64,000 nt of DNA from Diphasiastrum complanatum (taxonomy: Eukaryota > Streptophyta > Lycopodiopsida > Lycopodiales > Lycopodiaceae): contig CM055100.1 of assembly GCA_029204225.1 (NCBI GenBank), positions 51,767,260-51,831,259 of the forward strand, written 5' to 3'. The position numbers were made by a program, and so were the translations under genes. How positions within the stretch are numbered: the stretch's first letter is position 1; every line of letters starts with the position of its first letter. Below, one piece after another: positions 20,701-33,295 of the stretch. The notes below the pieces were generated by a model. It was not told the origin of the DNA and searched no databases. It saw only the letters and a program-made list of their open reading frames with translations.

Positions 20701-21629
20701 CGCCAATGCTAGCCAATATTTTCGCACGAAAAATCGGACTAATATTGAAGTTTAAGTTTGCAATAATTAAAAAAATCGGCATGTAAAATCCGGTTATTAG
20801 AGAAAAATTGGCACAAATTTTGCCTTAGAACTGGGTCCCAGCTAGACACAGTTTAAAAGTAAAAAACTGACTTTCGAAAAAACCGTCAAAAATATTTTGT
20901 GGCAATTTTTGAAAAGACCTAGCAAGAGTGCCGGTCCACCTAGAATTGGGTCCCAACCCGCTCTAAATGAGGCTAGAGCAAATTTTGCAGTCCAAGAAAT
21001 GGCCGGTAAATATTTTACGGCTTTTCACAAAAATGGCCAGTTGTAAAAAAATAGCCGGTATGACCGTGCTAAAAACTCACCATGTACAGAGTCCATTTTT
21101 ACTAATATATGATCACTCGGTGTATTTTTTAGGGAAACCGTGTTGTCGTGGGAGCCCTAGTCATGAATGCCGAAAAAGTCAACCACAGAAGAAAAAATCG
21201 AGAAAGAAATACTTCGGGTGAAAACGGAACCGGGAAATATGGATTCAGTGTCAAGGAGTCACAGAAACCCTAACGGCAAAGTTTGGGCAATTTACGGACA
21301 AATAACGAAATGTGTGGGCCAAGTGGTTACCCAACAGGGAAATGAGCAGTAGGCGCACGACCCTTGAAAAAACGATGAAAGGCCAAAAACGAAGGTACCC
21401 AAAGATAACGAAGGCCGCCTACTAAAAATAGGGGTTGAAAAAGGGCCTCACCCAAAATTTGGATATTAAATGCCAAAACACCTTGGAGGCTAAAAAATTT
21501 GGGAGGTACACCCACTAGCCATTGACATTTTGGGCTTCTAGGGTGTAGAAAAGGAGAAACTTGAATGGCCTCCCTAGTCTTTGACAAAAATGGCATCTTG
21601 GCTAGTTTTGGAAGAGGGCCTTGAATGCA
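20701..21629. other. Unassigned repeat-like sequence
   Basis: The sequence is rich in A-runs and CCGGT/ACGG words with stems such as GGTAAATATTTTACGGC. No protein family was recognised in its short frames. It lies between the minus-strand copia LTR and direct repeat copy B. Confidence 0.4.
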
Positions 21630-23427
21630 CCACACCCCCACTCTCTTATGGAGGCCACTAGGTGTACTATCAAATGGGTTGAGGACAAATGGCGAAGAGG
21701 GCTTGAAGGACATGAAGAATGGCAAGATGGCATTGTGAAGGGGATGCATTGGATTTTCCTATAAGAAGGAGCCAACTCCTTGTATTAAAAAAGTTAGTGT
21801 ATTTGGATGTTAGTATTCTTGTGAGTTGGTACTTTTGGGTTTATGTGTTGATGATTGTGAGAGCTTCATTACCTTGTGTAAGAATCAAGTATTGTCTTTT
21901 GGAGCATAGTTGTCTTGTGTTGTTGAGGTGAATGTTGTTAATGAGTGTTTGGAAAGTTAATTCTATCATGTGTTAGTGGATTGAAGGTAATGGGAGCTAG
22001 TTTGAGAATGAATGTTGTCTTGTAGTGTTCACATGCTAGTTTGTTTTAAAGGGGAATGCTTGATTATGGGGGATTGAGTGAGGTTTGTTAGTAACCTTAC
22101 CTTGAATGTATTGGTTGTGGTTGGAATGGTTGCTTGATTGAGATTGGTTGTGGGATATTGGGAGGCTTGCCCTCTTGATTGATTGGTTGGTTATGCTAGG
22201 GTTTTGCAAATGATTGAGTGAGTGAAGGGGTTTCAATGGTTGTATTTAAGAGTTGGTTGAATGATTGGCTGGAAGTAGTTGTTTGAAAGTTGATTGTTAG
22301 ATGTTTTGTTCTTGAGCTACTTTGTGAGGTGATGGCATTACTACCTTGTCGGATGATAGGATGTGTTGAGAGTTGGAGGTTTGCAACTTAAAGAAGGTTT
22401 AGTACTCACCTTTGTGGTTGAAACTCATTCGTTAAAGGTTGATTGATCTAAGTGAGACGTGATTGGCTTTGGTTGGTTGAATGCTAGTAGGAGAGTTTCG
22501 GGTTGCAATTACTTGTTTGTGAAGTAATATTTGAGAGTTGATTTTCGTTCCAATTGGTTGGGAGTAATTGCATGACTGGTTAATAGCAAGTACAGTTGAT
22601 GTTGTTCGGAATTTTGTTTAGTAGTGATCAACTGAGCAAATAGTCCGAGTCTCTTTGCTGCAACAACCATGCTCTCACAAGAAGGTTGATCCTACAACAA
22701 GTATGATCCATACACTGCATTCCTAAGAGGATTTGGAGCGTATTGGTGTTGTCTACAACTTGATGAACCTGGTGCTCCATCATTGGCCTTGCAATTGCAT
22801 CCTCTGCGATCCATAATAACTGATTGCAACTCTAGTTTGCTACCCACAGCCTAGTAAATGCCTGTGTGTTTGCCTACAATCTGCCTACACACCTCTGATC
22901 ACGGCTACAGCCTGCCTGCGCCTACTGCTCACTGCTTACAGTATCTGTGACCTCTGCCTGTCCTACCTGCGGCCCTGTACCACCTGTCAGCGGCCCATAG
23001 ACCCTCGCTGGAGCTATTTTTCAGCCTGTTGCGGCCCCCTGCCCTAACTGCGACCTCGCTACCTACGCCTGGCCCTCACTACCCCTGCAGCTGCCCACTG
23101 CCTTGCCTAGGTGTGCTCGCTAGAGGCTGCCTTCTGTCTGCCTGTTGCTTGTGCCCTACCTTTTTCATCTGAGACAAAAATCAAACCTATTGCAGCCTTT
23201 GATCGCTGCCCACAACCAAAAATTAGATCTACGGTGGTTTGTTCTTCACCGACCAACTGTGACAAAGCAAGTGTCGTTTTTTTATAGACTTTATTTCTGT
23301 ACTTACTTGCTTTCCGTAGAAATACGCGTGCTTAAAGTCCTTGCTTTCATTAGGCTATTGAGTGAATGGTCTGTGTAGGATGCTGAGAAATCATTTTGTA
23401 TTGCAGTTAGCATTGTTACAAGAATCA
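21630..23427. repeat. Long direct repeat, copy B
   Basis: The second copy of the repeat at 16612-18520, in the same orientation about 5 kb downstream. It lacks the 107-base segment of copy A: AAGCAAGTG is joined directly to TCGTTTTTTT. Because the two copies flank a copia element they could be mistaken for LTRs, but they lack clear TG..CA ends and target-site duplication, and the enclosed primer site belongs to a different LTR. Confidence 0.85.
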
Positions 23428-24637
23428 TAGTTGTAGCAAACTAGTACTGTGTGACGTGTTTGACACTCTAGAACTTAATCATTTCAATGATTTCGCATCT
23501 GCCATGTCCCTACCATGACATAATCATTTGTGAGTCTCTTCCTGAAAGAGTGGAAATTGAAGTGTCATGTATGTGTGTAAAGTGTCAATTTTCCATAGCC
23601 TTCGTCATTCCAAATTAAGTGACAATTTTGTTTTCGCATGTATCTGTATTACGAGCACCGGACTATCCTTGTGGGTTAGAATTTGGAAGGTGAACTTATA
23701 TTCTATCAAAGTAGGAAAACGGTTTTCTGATATGTGATTACTGAATTGTTGTATGCCGTGACTAAAATACCAGGAGCCGTAGCATTTTTTACCTTTGTCG
23801 TTCTCCGTCAGTATTCAAAAAACTTACTACATACTCTAGTAGAGGAGGCAAGTGATTTCTGATAGTATGCATCAGTATTATGAAACCAACGTTTTTCACT
23901 GTTAGAGCAGTTGTGTATTGCGGTTCGGTAGCATGAGAAAATGTTTTTCTTCATAGTAAATGCATTTGGTTGTTGGTCGGTCTATAAACTAGTTGACATA
24001 CAACATTATTGATAATTTGTGAAAATCGTAAAGTTGGAATCGTTTGTTTGTCATTTATGAAGCGTATCAACGGGATCTGACCTCTGTGAAACACTAGAGC
24101 AGGTCGTCCACCAGCCATGGTTGAAAAACACCACCTTGGTTAAAGCGTCACACTAGTCACACCCGCCGTCGGTACTGTCTAGCGAAATACCTAGACCCGA
24201 CGGTCGGCAAAAATACCGTCGCTTAGCAAACAAAGCGGTGCGTATAACTTGCACCCCACGAGCACATCATAGACAGTAAATCGGTTTCCAGCCTATGTAG
24301 GAATTTTACTAACTGTAAACCGAATTCAATGGGGAAAGAGATATTAGCAAGATCCTAACGCGAATTAGTGATCAGAAGTTTTACGGAACTAGGACCCTAG
24401 AAAGCTAGTGAATCATTGCATCAAAAGTACTAGCACCCCCTCCTTACAGTCATACTTCTGAGAGCCTGGAATAATCTCATTGGCTCGGGAGCACAGGGTG
24501 ATAGAGGAAGCCCCCAGGATTGGATGTGGCAGGACCTTCGTTACTCACGTAGGGCATAGCCACCATCAGTAGTGGTGCCCCTTGACTTTTTAGGACATTT
24601 TGGCTGGACCAATCCCCTGCCAAAAATGGCCCTAACA
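23428..24637. other. No gene seen; GC-rich inverted words near 24160
   Basis: No coding region is recognisable. Around 24165-24235 the words CCGTCGG, CCGACGGTCGG and ACCGTCGC could pair with each other. The part below about 24637 may be LTR sequence of the minus-strand copia at 24.7-26.7 kb: TGTTAGGG begins at 24637 on the minus strand after a purine-rich stretch. Confidence 0.4.
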
Positions 24638-24687
24638 CCCTTAAAGTAGAGTCTACTTTTAATACAATCATATACATAGCTTCAAAG

Positions 24688-26732
24688 TCAACAAACTTTA
24701 AGTACATAAAGCTTTGATCTAAACTTATCAAACTTTTCTCCAACAAGTGCCTTAGTGAAAAAATCAGCTAGTTGTTCTTCCGTACTACAATGAACAACAT
24801 GAATTTCACGACTCAACAGCCTCTCACGTATAAAGTGATACTGAATCTCAATGTGTTTGGTTCTCGCATGGAACACTAGATTCTTTGCTAGCTGAATGCC
24901 ACTCTGACTATCGTATTGTAAAGTCTTGGGATTTTTTTGCTTCATGCCAACTTCTTCTAAGATTTGTCTCAACCATATAGCTTCATGTGTTGCACTACAC
25001 ATTGCCTTATACTCTGCTTCTGTGGTGGATAGAGCAATTGTACTTTTCTTCTTACTAGACCAGGAAAAACAGCTGCCACAAAGCTGGAATACATACCCTG
25101 TGGTGGATCTATGATCATCATAGTCATCTCCCCAATCTGCATCCACATAGCCACACAACTCAGGTAAACCCTCATGCTTCCTATAAATTAAGCCATAATC
25201 TAAAGTGTCTTTTACATAATGCAAAATGCGCTTAGCTGCCTTCCAATGTGTTTCTGTAGGTGCTGTCATAAACCGACTTACAATACCAATAGCATAGCAT
25301 ATATCTAATCTAGTCGTAGTAAGGTAAATCAAGCTCCCTACTAACTGCCTATACAGCGTAGCATCAAATGACTGTGACTCATCAAGCTTAGAAAGCTTCT
25401 TACCTAGTTCAATAGGAGTATTCACTGGTTTGCAATCATGCAACCTAAACCTGTGCAGCAACTCTTTGACATATTTCACTTGTGTTAAACCCACTTCGTG
25501 TCCTTTTTGCCACACCTCTACTCCAAGGCAATAATGCATCAAGCTGAGATCTGTCATCTCGAATTGTTCCATGAGGTCTTTCTTGATCATGTCTATCACC
25601 TCTTGATTATTTCCCGTAATAATCAAGTCATCAACATAAAGAGCAATCAAAGCAACCATATCATCAAAGCATAAGACATACAAATTTGGATCAGAATGTG
25701 TTCTCACCATCCCCTTTCAACAAAAGTAGGCATCAATCCTGCTATACCACACACATGGAGCCTGTTTAAGACCATAAAGTGCTCTCTTCAAGCGACATAC
25801 TTTATTCTCCTGTCCTTTCGTTAAAAGCCTTCAGGTTGATCCATGAACACCTCTTCTTCTAACTCACCATTTAGAAAAGCAGATTTCACATCCATCTGAT
25901 GCCAAAGGCCAACCAAAATGTGAAGCTAAATCAACAAGTAGACGTAGAGTATTCCACTTACATATCGGCACAAAGGTCTCCTCATAGTTGATGCCTTTAC
26001 TTTGTGCATACCCTTTGATCACCAATCTTGCCTTGTGCTTTGCTATACTTCCATCTGCATGGTACTTAGTCTTGTATACCCATTGCATCTAGTGGGTTTC
26101 TTGCCAACTGTTGGTTCTACTAAGTCCCATGTGCTAAGCTTAGTAATTGACTCCATCTCCTCTCCCATGGCCTTGACCCAAATGTCATCATCCTTCGCTT
26201 CACCATAAGTCAAAGGTTCTTTGCTTTGAATAATGCTAGATAAGAGAGCATAATTTGCTTCATACCTTTAAGGTTGTGTCTTCTCTCTTGTTGATCTTTG
26301 TAGCTCTCCCTGGATAGATGATCCTGGAAAGTCATCCATGTCGCGGCTCTCCAACAATCTCTCAAACCACTTAGGGAGCTTCCTATCAGGTGATTGGCTT
26401 CCTGGTGAAAATATATCCCATGGTACATCCTTCTCCTTGCGTTTGTCACCTGCAACTTCAATCCTTCTTGCACCAAAAGGTTTGTCTCTACCTCTCCAAC
26501 CTGTCTCTTGATGTTGAGTAGTAGTATCTTGAGATGTATCCTCGTGTTCATCACTTGAAAAGTCAATAAATGGATCATCATCAGGAGGTATCCTCACTAT
26601 ACCATCTTTCCCACTGGATGTGTCTATCTTCTCAGCATTCTCGTCTTCATACATCTTGGATTCATCAAAGATAACATCACGACTTACATGGATTTTGTTT
26701 TCCACTGGATCAAGACATCTATAGTCCTTCAC
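24688..26732 (-). pseudogene. Copia Pol: integrase tail, RT and RNase H (minus strand)
   Basis: From 26732 downward: integrase tail (ENKIHVSRDVIFDES) and acidic linker, RT fingers (MQWVYKTKYHADGS, KARLVIKGYAQSKG), then after a frameshift and stops a 340-codon open frame (25710-24688). That frame has the RT palm (YVDDLIITG), thumb (TPIELGKKLSKLD) and RNase H (YVDADWGDDYDDHRST, ALSTTEAEYKAM, KHIEIQYHFIRERL, LADFFTKAL). Gag, protease and integrase core are missing: only about 470 bp separate the primer site at 27211 from the integrase tail. It is a decayed, internally deleted copy. Confidence 0.92.
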
Positions 26733-27198
26733 ACGATCATCATATCCTAGGAATATACACTTGATAGCTTCGTTCAGAACAAAGAGATAACTGCAATTTT
26801 ATGCTTCCAAACCAGGGTTTTTTTCACAAATCTGATCTTGGCTTCCTATTCATAGCTCTCTAACAAGCCAATCCTCTTTCTCTGAGGTCACCCTACTGCT
26901 AGGAGTGTATTGCTTCAATCCGTTTGTCAAACAGTGTCCAATTGAATGCACACTTACTGCAAAAGTAGCCTTCTTTCAGAAATTCAAAATTCCATTTGTT
27001 GAGGTTCTAATTCAGCTGACAATTTTTTGTCTCTGAATCCTCACATAGTCTCAAGCTCGCCAAGCTTCTGTGTGCTAAACTCTTTGCACGAATGCTTCTC
27101 TTTCCGTCTTCAGCCCGCCGTAAACCCCGAATTCTCAGAAGATTGTTCTCCCTAAGCTCTCTTCAAAAGCGATGTTGTACTGTGTACACTCCCTATAT

Positions 27199-27211
27199 GG
27201 CTCTGATACCA
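27199..27211 (-). other. Copia primer-binding site, minus strand
   Basis: TGGTATCAGAGCC on the minus strand. It is in the correct orientation for the element at 24688-26732. The 5' LTR should lie above 27212, but no matching copy near 24400-24637 was recognised. Confidence 0.8.
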
Positions 27212-28240
27212 ACTTAGAATTTGCTTCGAACAGGAACACTGATCATGCTACACAGTAACACAGACAGAAAACACTCTCCACAGCAAGCTCACATAGCAAC
27301 TGTATTTCTCAGAATGAAATTACACTGTACATACAGTTGTTCAATCAGGCAACCCATGCATGACCCAGGTTGTCGTTGGCGGGACGCATGTCCCGTTGCC
27401 TTGTGGCAAGGCCAAATGATCCTTATCGACTAATAGGACCCACAGTGCAGTAGCACAGTGATTCTACTTTAATTCTAACTCTTATACACGTAGGATGCCA
27501 TGCTTGGGCCATTAATAAAACAAATTGATTACCAAAATAATTATGTACAAAGGCTCTATCCTTGTAAGTTGTTCTTTTTTTGAACTCTCTTGGGATCCAT
27601 TAAAACGCCCCTTAGGCCTTATATTCCAGCCCCCATCTCCCCCGTTACGTTGCTATTCGATTGCCATCCCCATGGCAATTTACTTGAAAAACGATTCTTG
27701 TAGCTTGACATCCAATTTCTCATTGTGCTTCCGGATTTCCTAGATGAGTTTCCATAGCCTTCCATGGCTTGGGCCCGTAGAGTCGTATCATTTTAGTGAC
27801 CCGAATACATGTGAGCTATGGGGTTACCCATTGAGTGCATTGCCACTCTACATGTTGAGTCATCGTCATTACCACTCTATAATAAATTTGTGCCATGGTT
27901 AACTGGTCTTGGTGTTTTAAACTGGAGAAAGGGGTGTTGGGATTGAAAAACAAGGAACCCAAGGAACGGTCCCAATGGAACTCAAGAGAATTTAGGAAAG
28001 AGAATTTCTTACAATTTTGGGCTGCTTGGTGCACTGTGGAGTCAACTGAGTGGCGATGCTTTGTGTAGAACTGCTCCAAGGCATACTAGAAATTTGCTTG
28101 ATTTGTTCAGCCCCTGGAGTTTGGAATTACTAGCCAGTTGGGTAGTGCACTAGCATCTTGTTGTTCCGGCCATGGATCACGTCATGGAATTGGAAGGAAC
28201 CAGGGGTCCACGCACAGGTACTAAGAAACACATAATTATT
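27212..28240. other. No gene seen; part is probably LTR
   Basis: The first 250-300 bp are probably the 5' LTR of the minus-strand copia. The rest contains only short frames without known motifs. Confidence 0.35.
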
Positions 28241-30010
28241 CCATTAGAGCCTTCTTGTTGTCCTTGACTAAGAACATTGCGCCAAGTGGGTTGAGGTGCC
28301 AACTACTCAATAATCTGCTTTTCTTTGCCCTTGATGTCGACTGTAGAGCATGGCAAAACATAGTCCCCTCACAGTTCCTAATCTGGGTATTTGACCAAGA
28401 ACTCTTGGACCGACTCTTCTAGAGTTTAGAGCTTCTTGGATATGTGCTTGATGCACTTTTTGGTTTGGCCCTGGTGGCCCTGGTCCGTTTCTTTTAATGT
28501 TGTTGTGTCATGCGAGAGGGTTGCTCGGGAGGAGCTTGCACTAGATGGTTCACCCTCATGCACATCTAGCTGCTCAATGGTGAATGAGACATCGAATGTC
28601 AAAGGGGCCTAGGTGGAGGCTTGGGTGCTTGCAACAAGCTCTGATTGGGTCTCTTTGCTGGTGGTGGCCAGTTGAGTGTCTTGAGAAGGGGTTGGGGTCC
28701 ATGGGCCACTATCAAGTCATCCAACTATCTTTTTGATGTTTCATTCTACTACTCAAATTTTTTAGTCACCTCGACAAAAGGTTCGATGTATTCCTCATGT
28801 TTGGCTTCGACATCTTGTAGCAGCTTTTTATGCGTCTGTAGTTGGCAATGACTATATTATATTTTTCCATAGGGATCGGGTCGATATCTGGCATTGGAGG
28901 CACAATTAGATAGTAATCTACCATCTCTTGGTGATCCAAACACTTCTTTTGCCACCCCTTGATGATTTCCTTCTTGGCCAGTATGGTATTGGCATGGTGC
29001 TCCAACTGCTTCATTTCAGCTTCAAGTTGGGCTTGAAGCTGTTTCTGGGAGGCTTGCAAGGCATGGACCATTAATTGATAGGATTGGATGCTGGCCTTCA
29101 TAGCATCCATTTCCTGCTGCATTTTGACCATGGTCGCCCTTTGCCTAATCGGCTTCATGTTGCAAGCTTTGGAGTTGGTGCTTAGTTGCCTCTCAAGTTT
29201 GCTTCTCCTTGGTTGCCAACCTGTGGTGATGGAGGCGATCCTATAGGAGCCAGTGAAAGTCTTTCAAAAGCCCACGTGCATGTGAGAGTGCAGTAGCTAC
29301 TGGTACATCCACTTCTTTAGGCGGCTTGCCAAAATCTGGTACAGGTGGGAAGGATGGAGGACCTGTAGTTGTATCTGGTCATGCGGGTTGCTCTTAGCAA
29401 GTAGCTTTGGTGGGGGATGCTTATCATAGACATCCGGATTGGTCAAGCCATTATGATATGTCATGTAGGTATGTGTTGGTGAATCGCATCCGGAATCTTC
29501 AATAATGATCTCGGCCCCTTGAGCATATTGTGGCCCTTGATCAGTTTTGGCTGCTTTGTTGGCTAGCTGGTCCTTTCCTTGGTCCCCTTCTACTACTTCC
29601 CTGGGTGGTGAGCTGATTTCCTCATGTATCTACGGTAGGGGAGGAAGTTTGAAGGATGGCTTCCTCTTAAGCAAGTCTTGTACCCGGCTGCTCTTTATGG
29701 GTGTGTTGGTCGTGATGATAGGTGGTATTGATTGTGTGGTAGCCTCTCCCAATAGAATGTTCTCCAACTGGGATGCAAACTCTTGTGGAAGTGAGCTGGA
29801 TGTGGCTTGCACCATTGATTGGATTGAAAGTCGTTGGATTGCCTGTTGCTAGTCCTTATCCTCTTGCTTGGCCCTTTTGGGCTTCTCTTTGGAGGGTGCG
29901 GCTTCTTGTGATGGGACAGTCAGAAAAGCTGCTGAAAAATCAATGAGGCCCAGTGCTTAGTTCATTGCCAGTTGAGTGAGCGAGGCCCCAGTGGTAGTCT
30001 GCTTCTTTTT
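28241..30010 (-). pseudogene. Decayed coding-like region with a coiled coil
   Basis: On the minus strand several frames follow each other with few stops. One (29158-28766, 130 codons) is a probable coiled coil rich in Gln, Met, Leu and Lys (for example QQEMDAMKAS and QAQLEAEMKQLEHH). An upstream stretch around 29815-29630 reads SLPQEFASQLENILLG and continues past a TAG into an acidic region. I cannot name the family. The neighbourhood is gypsy-derived, so an accessory frame of a retroelement or a captured gene are both possible. Confidence 0.4.
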
Positions 30011-31251
30011 TAGATTCCCTCATGAATAAGGGTGGCAAATCATAAATAGATACTTAATTATTGTTAGAGGATTATAAGAAATTGTAATGATTCTTAAGTG
30101 TGATGATTAACTCTTGATCTATTATTTGAGTAAGAATTTAGATCAGTGTTTTGAATCTCTCTACTTGAGTATTTTATTTGAGAGCCTATCCTCACATACA
30201 TTCTCACAAGATAAGTATTTTATTTGTGGAGAATTTAATTTATCTAGTGGATGTTATTCTGCTACAGTTTATGGTCTGCAGATGCTTGAGTACAGTTTCT
30301 CATTTTTTATTGAATCTCCAGTTATCTTAGGAGACATACAAGTCTATTAAGATGAATGAATGCTATTTTCTTGCATTTGGTGCTAGAAATAGGAGCATTT
30401 AACTCAAAAGAGTATCTGGAATACTCAGAGTTGAGTTTTAATCATTCTATATCTTAATGATTCTCCTAATTGAATGAATTTTCATATCTTAGAATTTGGA
30501 TTCTAAGGATATTTGTACTTGAAAGCTTATGAATTTTCTGTCAGAGTTGTGGATAATTTCATATTGTAATTATAATTATTTTATTATATCTTTAACTTTA
30601 ATCTCCTAAGTTAGGTTATTTCACCCAGTGTTTCATGTAAGTGCTTTACATGAAGGTGATGTTACTAACTTGTGATGAATGTAACCCAGATGGAAAATTT
30701 ATCGCTTAGTGTACTTTTCAAACTTGAGTTGTACTCAAGTGTAGAGATTATCACTTGGAAAATAGGATTATCTCTGAGTCCTTGTTTGATGCGAAAGTTT
30801 GACTAAGGATAATGATTTTCTAGGTTGTTATCTAAAGTTAAAAGAATTGTTCCTGTTATTACCGTAGGTTACTATCTACGAGCACTTGTGGAATCATCAA
30901 TGGCAACGAAAGTAAAATCTCGTCGACCACCGCAAGTGACCTTCTTACAACCTCCTACGAATGACCAGAGTCAACTCTCCTCAACCGTTTCTAAATGTAA
31001 GCTAACCTACTTACGGTTATCAACGAAGTCGACCAACGATGACGACTTATGAGTTCCTACAAAGTCAACTAACTACGGTTGACCCATCTCATTGTTTAGC
31101 TCCATAAGTGATCACTTACGATTATCAATGAAGGAAGCAAACGATCACCTACAAAGCAAACGATCAACAACTGATCGAATGACCAACGGTTGTTCAAACG
31201 ATTGCGGACAAATCACCGCTATCACGATATGAGTACTCCTAGCCGAGTTTC
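30011..31251. other. AT-rich stretch, no gene seen
   Basis: It is AT-rich up to about 30900, then contains a run of CGA/ACGA-rich words (about 30900-31230). Short frames only; no family recognised. Confidence 0.4.
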
Positions 31252-31860
31252 TTGTTATTCATCGTAAGAGTATGTTATTATCCTCATTGTAATGGTCAAG
31301 CTGAGTCTTCCAATAAGATACTATGCAACATTATCACAAAAATTGTGGAAGCCAGTAGATTTGATTGGGAATATAAGCTTCAGACGACTTTATGGGCACT
31401 TCGGACAACCTATAAGCTTGCCACTTGCCACATCCCATTTCAACTAGCCTATGGCTTCGAGGTAGTAATGCCAGCTGAATTCATTTTCCCTAGCCTCCGA
31501 GTGGCCATAACAGAACGATTGGATACAAGTAAGTCTACTTAGTATCGATTTGGCTTACTCATGAATTTGTGTGAACCCAAACCACTGTCGTCGTGCATGC
31601 ATTACACACCGAGAAGAAACGTTGCAAAGTTTGGCATGACCATGTTCTTAAGTAGAAGGACTTACACAAAGGTGACCTAACATTGATGTGTCAAAGCAAG
31701 GCCACAAAGGGTAAATTGAAGTTTTCTAGCCTAGGACCCTACTGTGTAATGATGATATAGGAAAATGGCATAGTTCAATTGGCCACCTTGAGGGTGATAC
31801 ATCACCAATCTTAGTAAATGGTAGTCGGCCAATACGCTATTATTATTTACCCCCTACTGT
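31252..31860 (+). pseudogene. Gypsy integrase C-terminal fragment
   Basis: The frame 31252-31542 contains the integrase signature HCNGQAESSNK, with the third catalytic Glu, followed by LWALRTTYKLAT and PFQLAYGFEVVMPAEF, typical of Ty3/gypsy integrase. Further, frame-shifted matches to the integrase C-terminal domain (KLKFSSLGPY, ENGIVQLATL) run to about 31860. The two catalytic Asp residues and all RT domains are missing. Confidence 0.85.
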
Positions 31861-31959
31861 ATAAATTTCCCTTTCCTTTGTCTGAATGAGCTCTCCACAT
31901 GTGTGGATTTGATATCTAGGTTCGTCCCCTCCATCAGTTTCTGGTGAATCCACATCACA

Positions 31960-32255
31960 CTTATCATTTTACCAATTAACTTCATCCTAGAGTAATCAAC
32001 TACTCAAGTTAATTGCCAATGATTCATAAATCTCAAATGTCTAGGTGAAGAACTAGTATAACAACACATTTAGATCCTTACCCAAATCATTTATAAGTTA
32101 ATCCATAAATCTTCCATACAAAAACTTGTTAACTTTGCAAGTATCTTGCAACCTTGCTATCCACCTTGGAAGAGTATTCCCATGGATCCAATCCGAAATT
32201 TTGATGAAAGGTAGCCCTTCTCCATGTTCTCCAATCTTCGTAAGCCTTGATCTGA
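31960..32255 (-). repeat. Dispersed repeat, leader-like copy with a primer-like site
   Basis: Positions about 31960-32150 match 50440-50640 in the same orientation (shared TTTTACCAATTAACTTCATC and ACATTTAGATC). On the minus strand TGGTATCAGATCAAGG lies at about 32240-32255, resembling a primer-binding site, so the repeat looks like the leader of an LTR element running leftwards. The frame 32430-32098 (ending in GRFMD) may be its Gag start. Confidence 0.5.
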
Positions 32256-32749
32256 TACCAATATAAGGGAAGCTCCCTAAGATCCTGCTTACAAGACAAA
32301 ACACAATGGAAAACACACTATGGAGCAACCACCCAACCAAGTAGAAGCAACCAATCAACCCTAGAAGCTTCACCCCCAAGCCAAGGAATAAGAAGAATGA
32401 AGGTAGAGTGAAACTCTGGCAATGAATCAATGATCACATTAAGGAGTAGGACGAGTTTGGCCTCAATATAGAGAGCCAAAAGCAACTTGGGCACATAGCC
32501 ATGCATAGCCCTAAGTCCCCTATACATAGATTCACCTAAGCATGGACCAACTATTCATAGAATTGCTATTGATAACTCTACACATGCATACACTGTCTCA
32601 TACCTTGTCTAAACTCCATTTAGTGTGTTCTGGGCCTCACAAGGATATTAGTTACTTTCAGGTCACGTCTAGTATGACGCGGCATAACTAACAATTTGAT
32701 TTACTGGAGTACCATGTATCCACAAGACTAGGAGTATATTGAGTCCTAC

Positions 32750-33295
32750 TTAATGGCCATGGACATAACAGGCAGAATGGATGGGTCCAATATAATCTAT
32801 GTCCCCTTTTTCAAAAGGGTTCTCAACTATAATAGGCTTTAGAGGCATAAATCCTAATCTTCTAAGCTTCGTGGTTTGTTGGCATACATCGTAGTGCTTA
32901 ACAAACATTGCAATGTCTCGATGCATAGTAGGCCACCAAAATCCTTCCTGGAGGACCTTGCGAGCAGTAGCATCAGCTACGAAGTGACCGCCACCAATCC
33001 CTTTATGAGTTACACTAATGATAGTTTTTATTTCGTGATCCAATAGGCATATCAGAAGGATGTGATCTACTCCCATTCGGTATAGTTGTTTAGCTATCAA
33101 GCTATATGGAGCAGCTTTTATTATCAACCTTCGCTGATCTAGGGAAGGCAATGAAGGATCATGTCGTCCTCTCACAAGATACTCTACTATGTCAGCAACC
33201 CACTCAGGAACTACATCAACAGGAATATTTCTAATAATTTCTGAAGAAATGTTGTATAACTCTCTAGAAGGTGCTAGGTGTGTTGCACAATCCAA
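32750..33295 (-). pseudogene. Gypsy integrase zinc-binding domain fragment
   Basis: Encodes YSLIAKQLYRMG, then HKGIGGGHF...YDVCQQTTK and GFWWPTMHRDI, the N-terminal HHCC region of gypsy integrase. The first Cys of the pair is Tyr here (HYDVCQ where CxxC is expected). The frame ends shortly after DYIGPI, so the catalytic core is missing. It is joined directly upstream to RT sequence at 33274-33546. Confidence 0.85.

Noticed and set aside
16612-23427. The two long direct repeats as LTRs of one large element
   Set aside because: No TG..CA ends, no target-site duplication, no primer site after copy A, and the enclosed copia runs on the minus strand with its own LTR and primer site.
24160-24240. 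CCGTCGG/CCGACGG words as terminal inverted repeats of a DNA transposon
   Set aside because: The words are close together and no matching distant end or target duplication was found.
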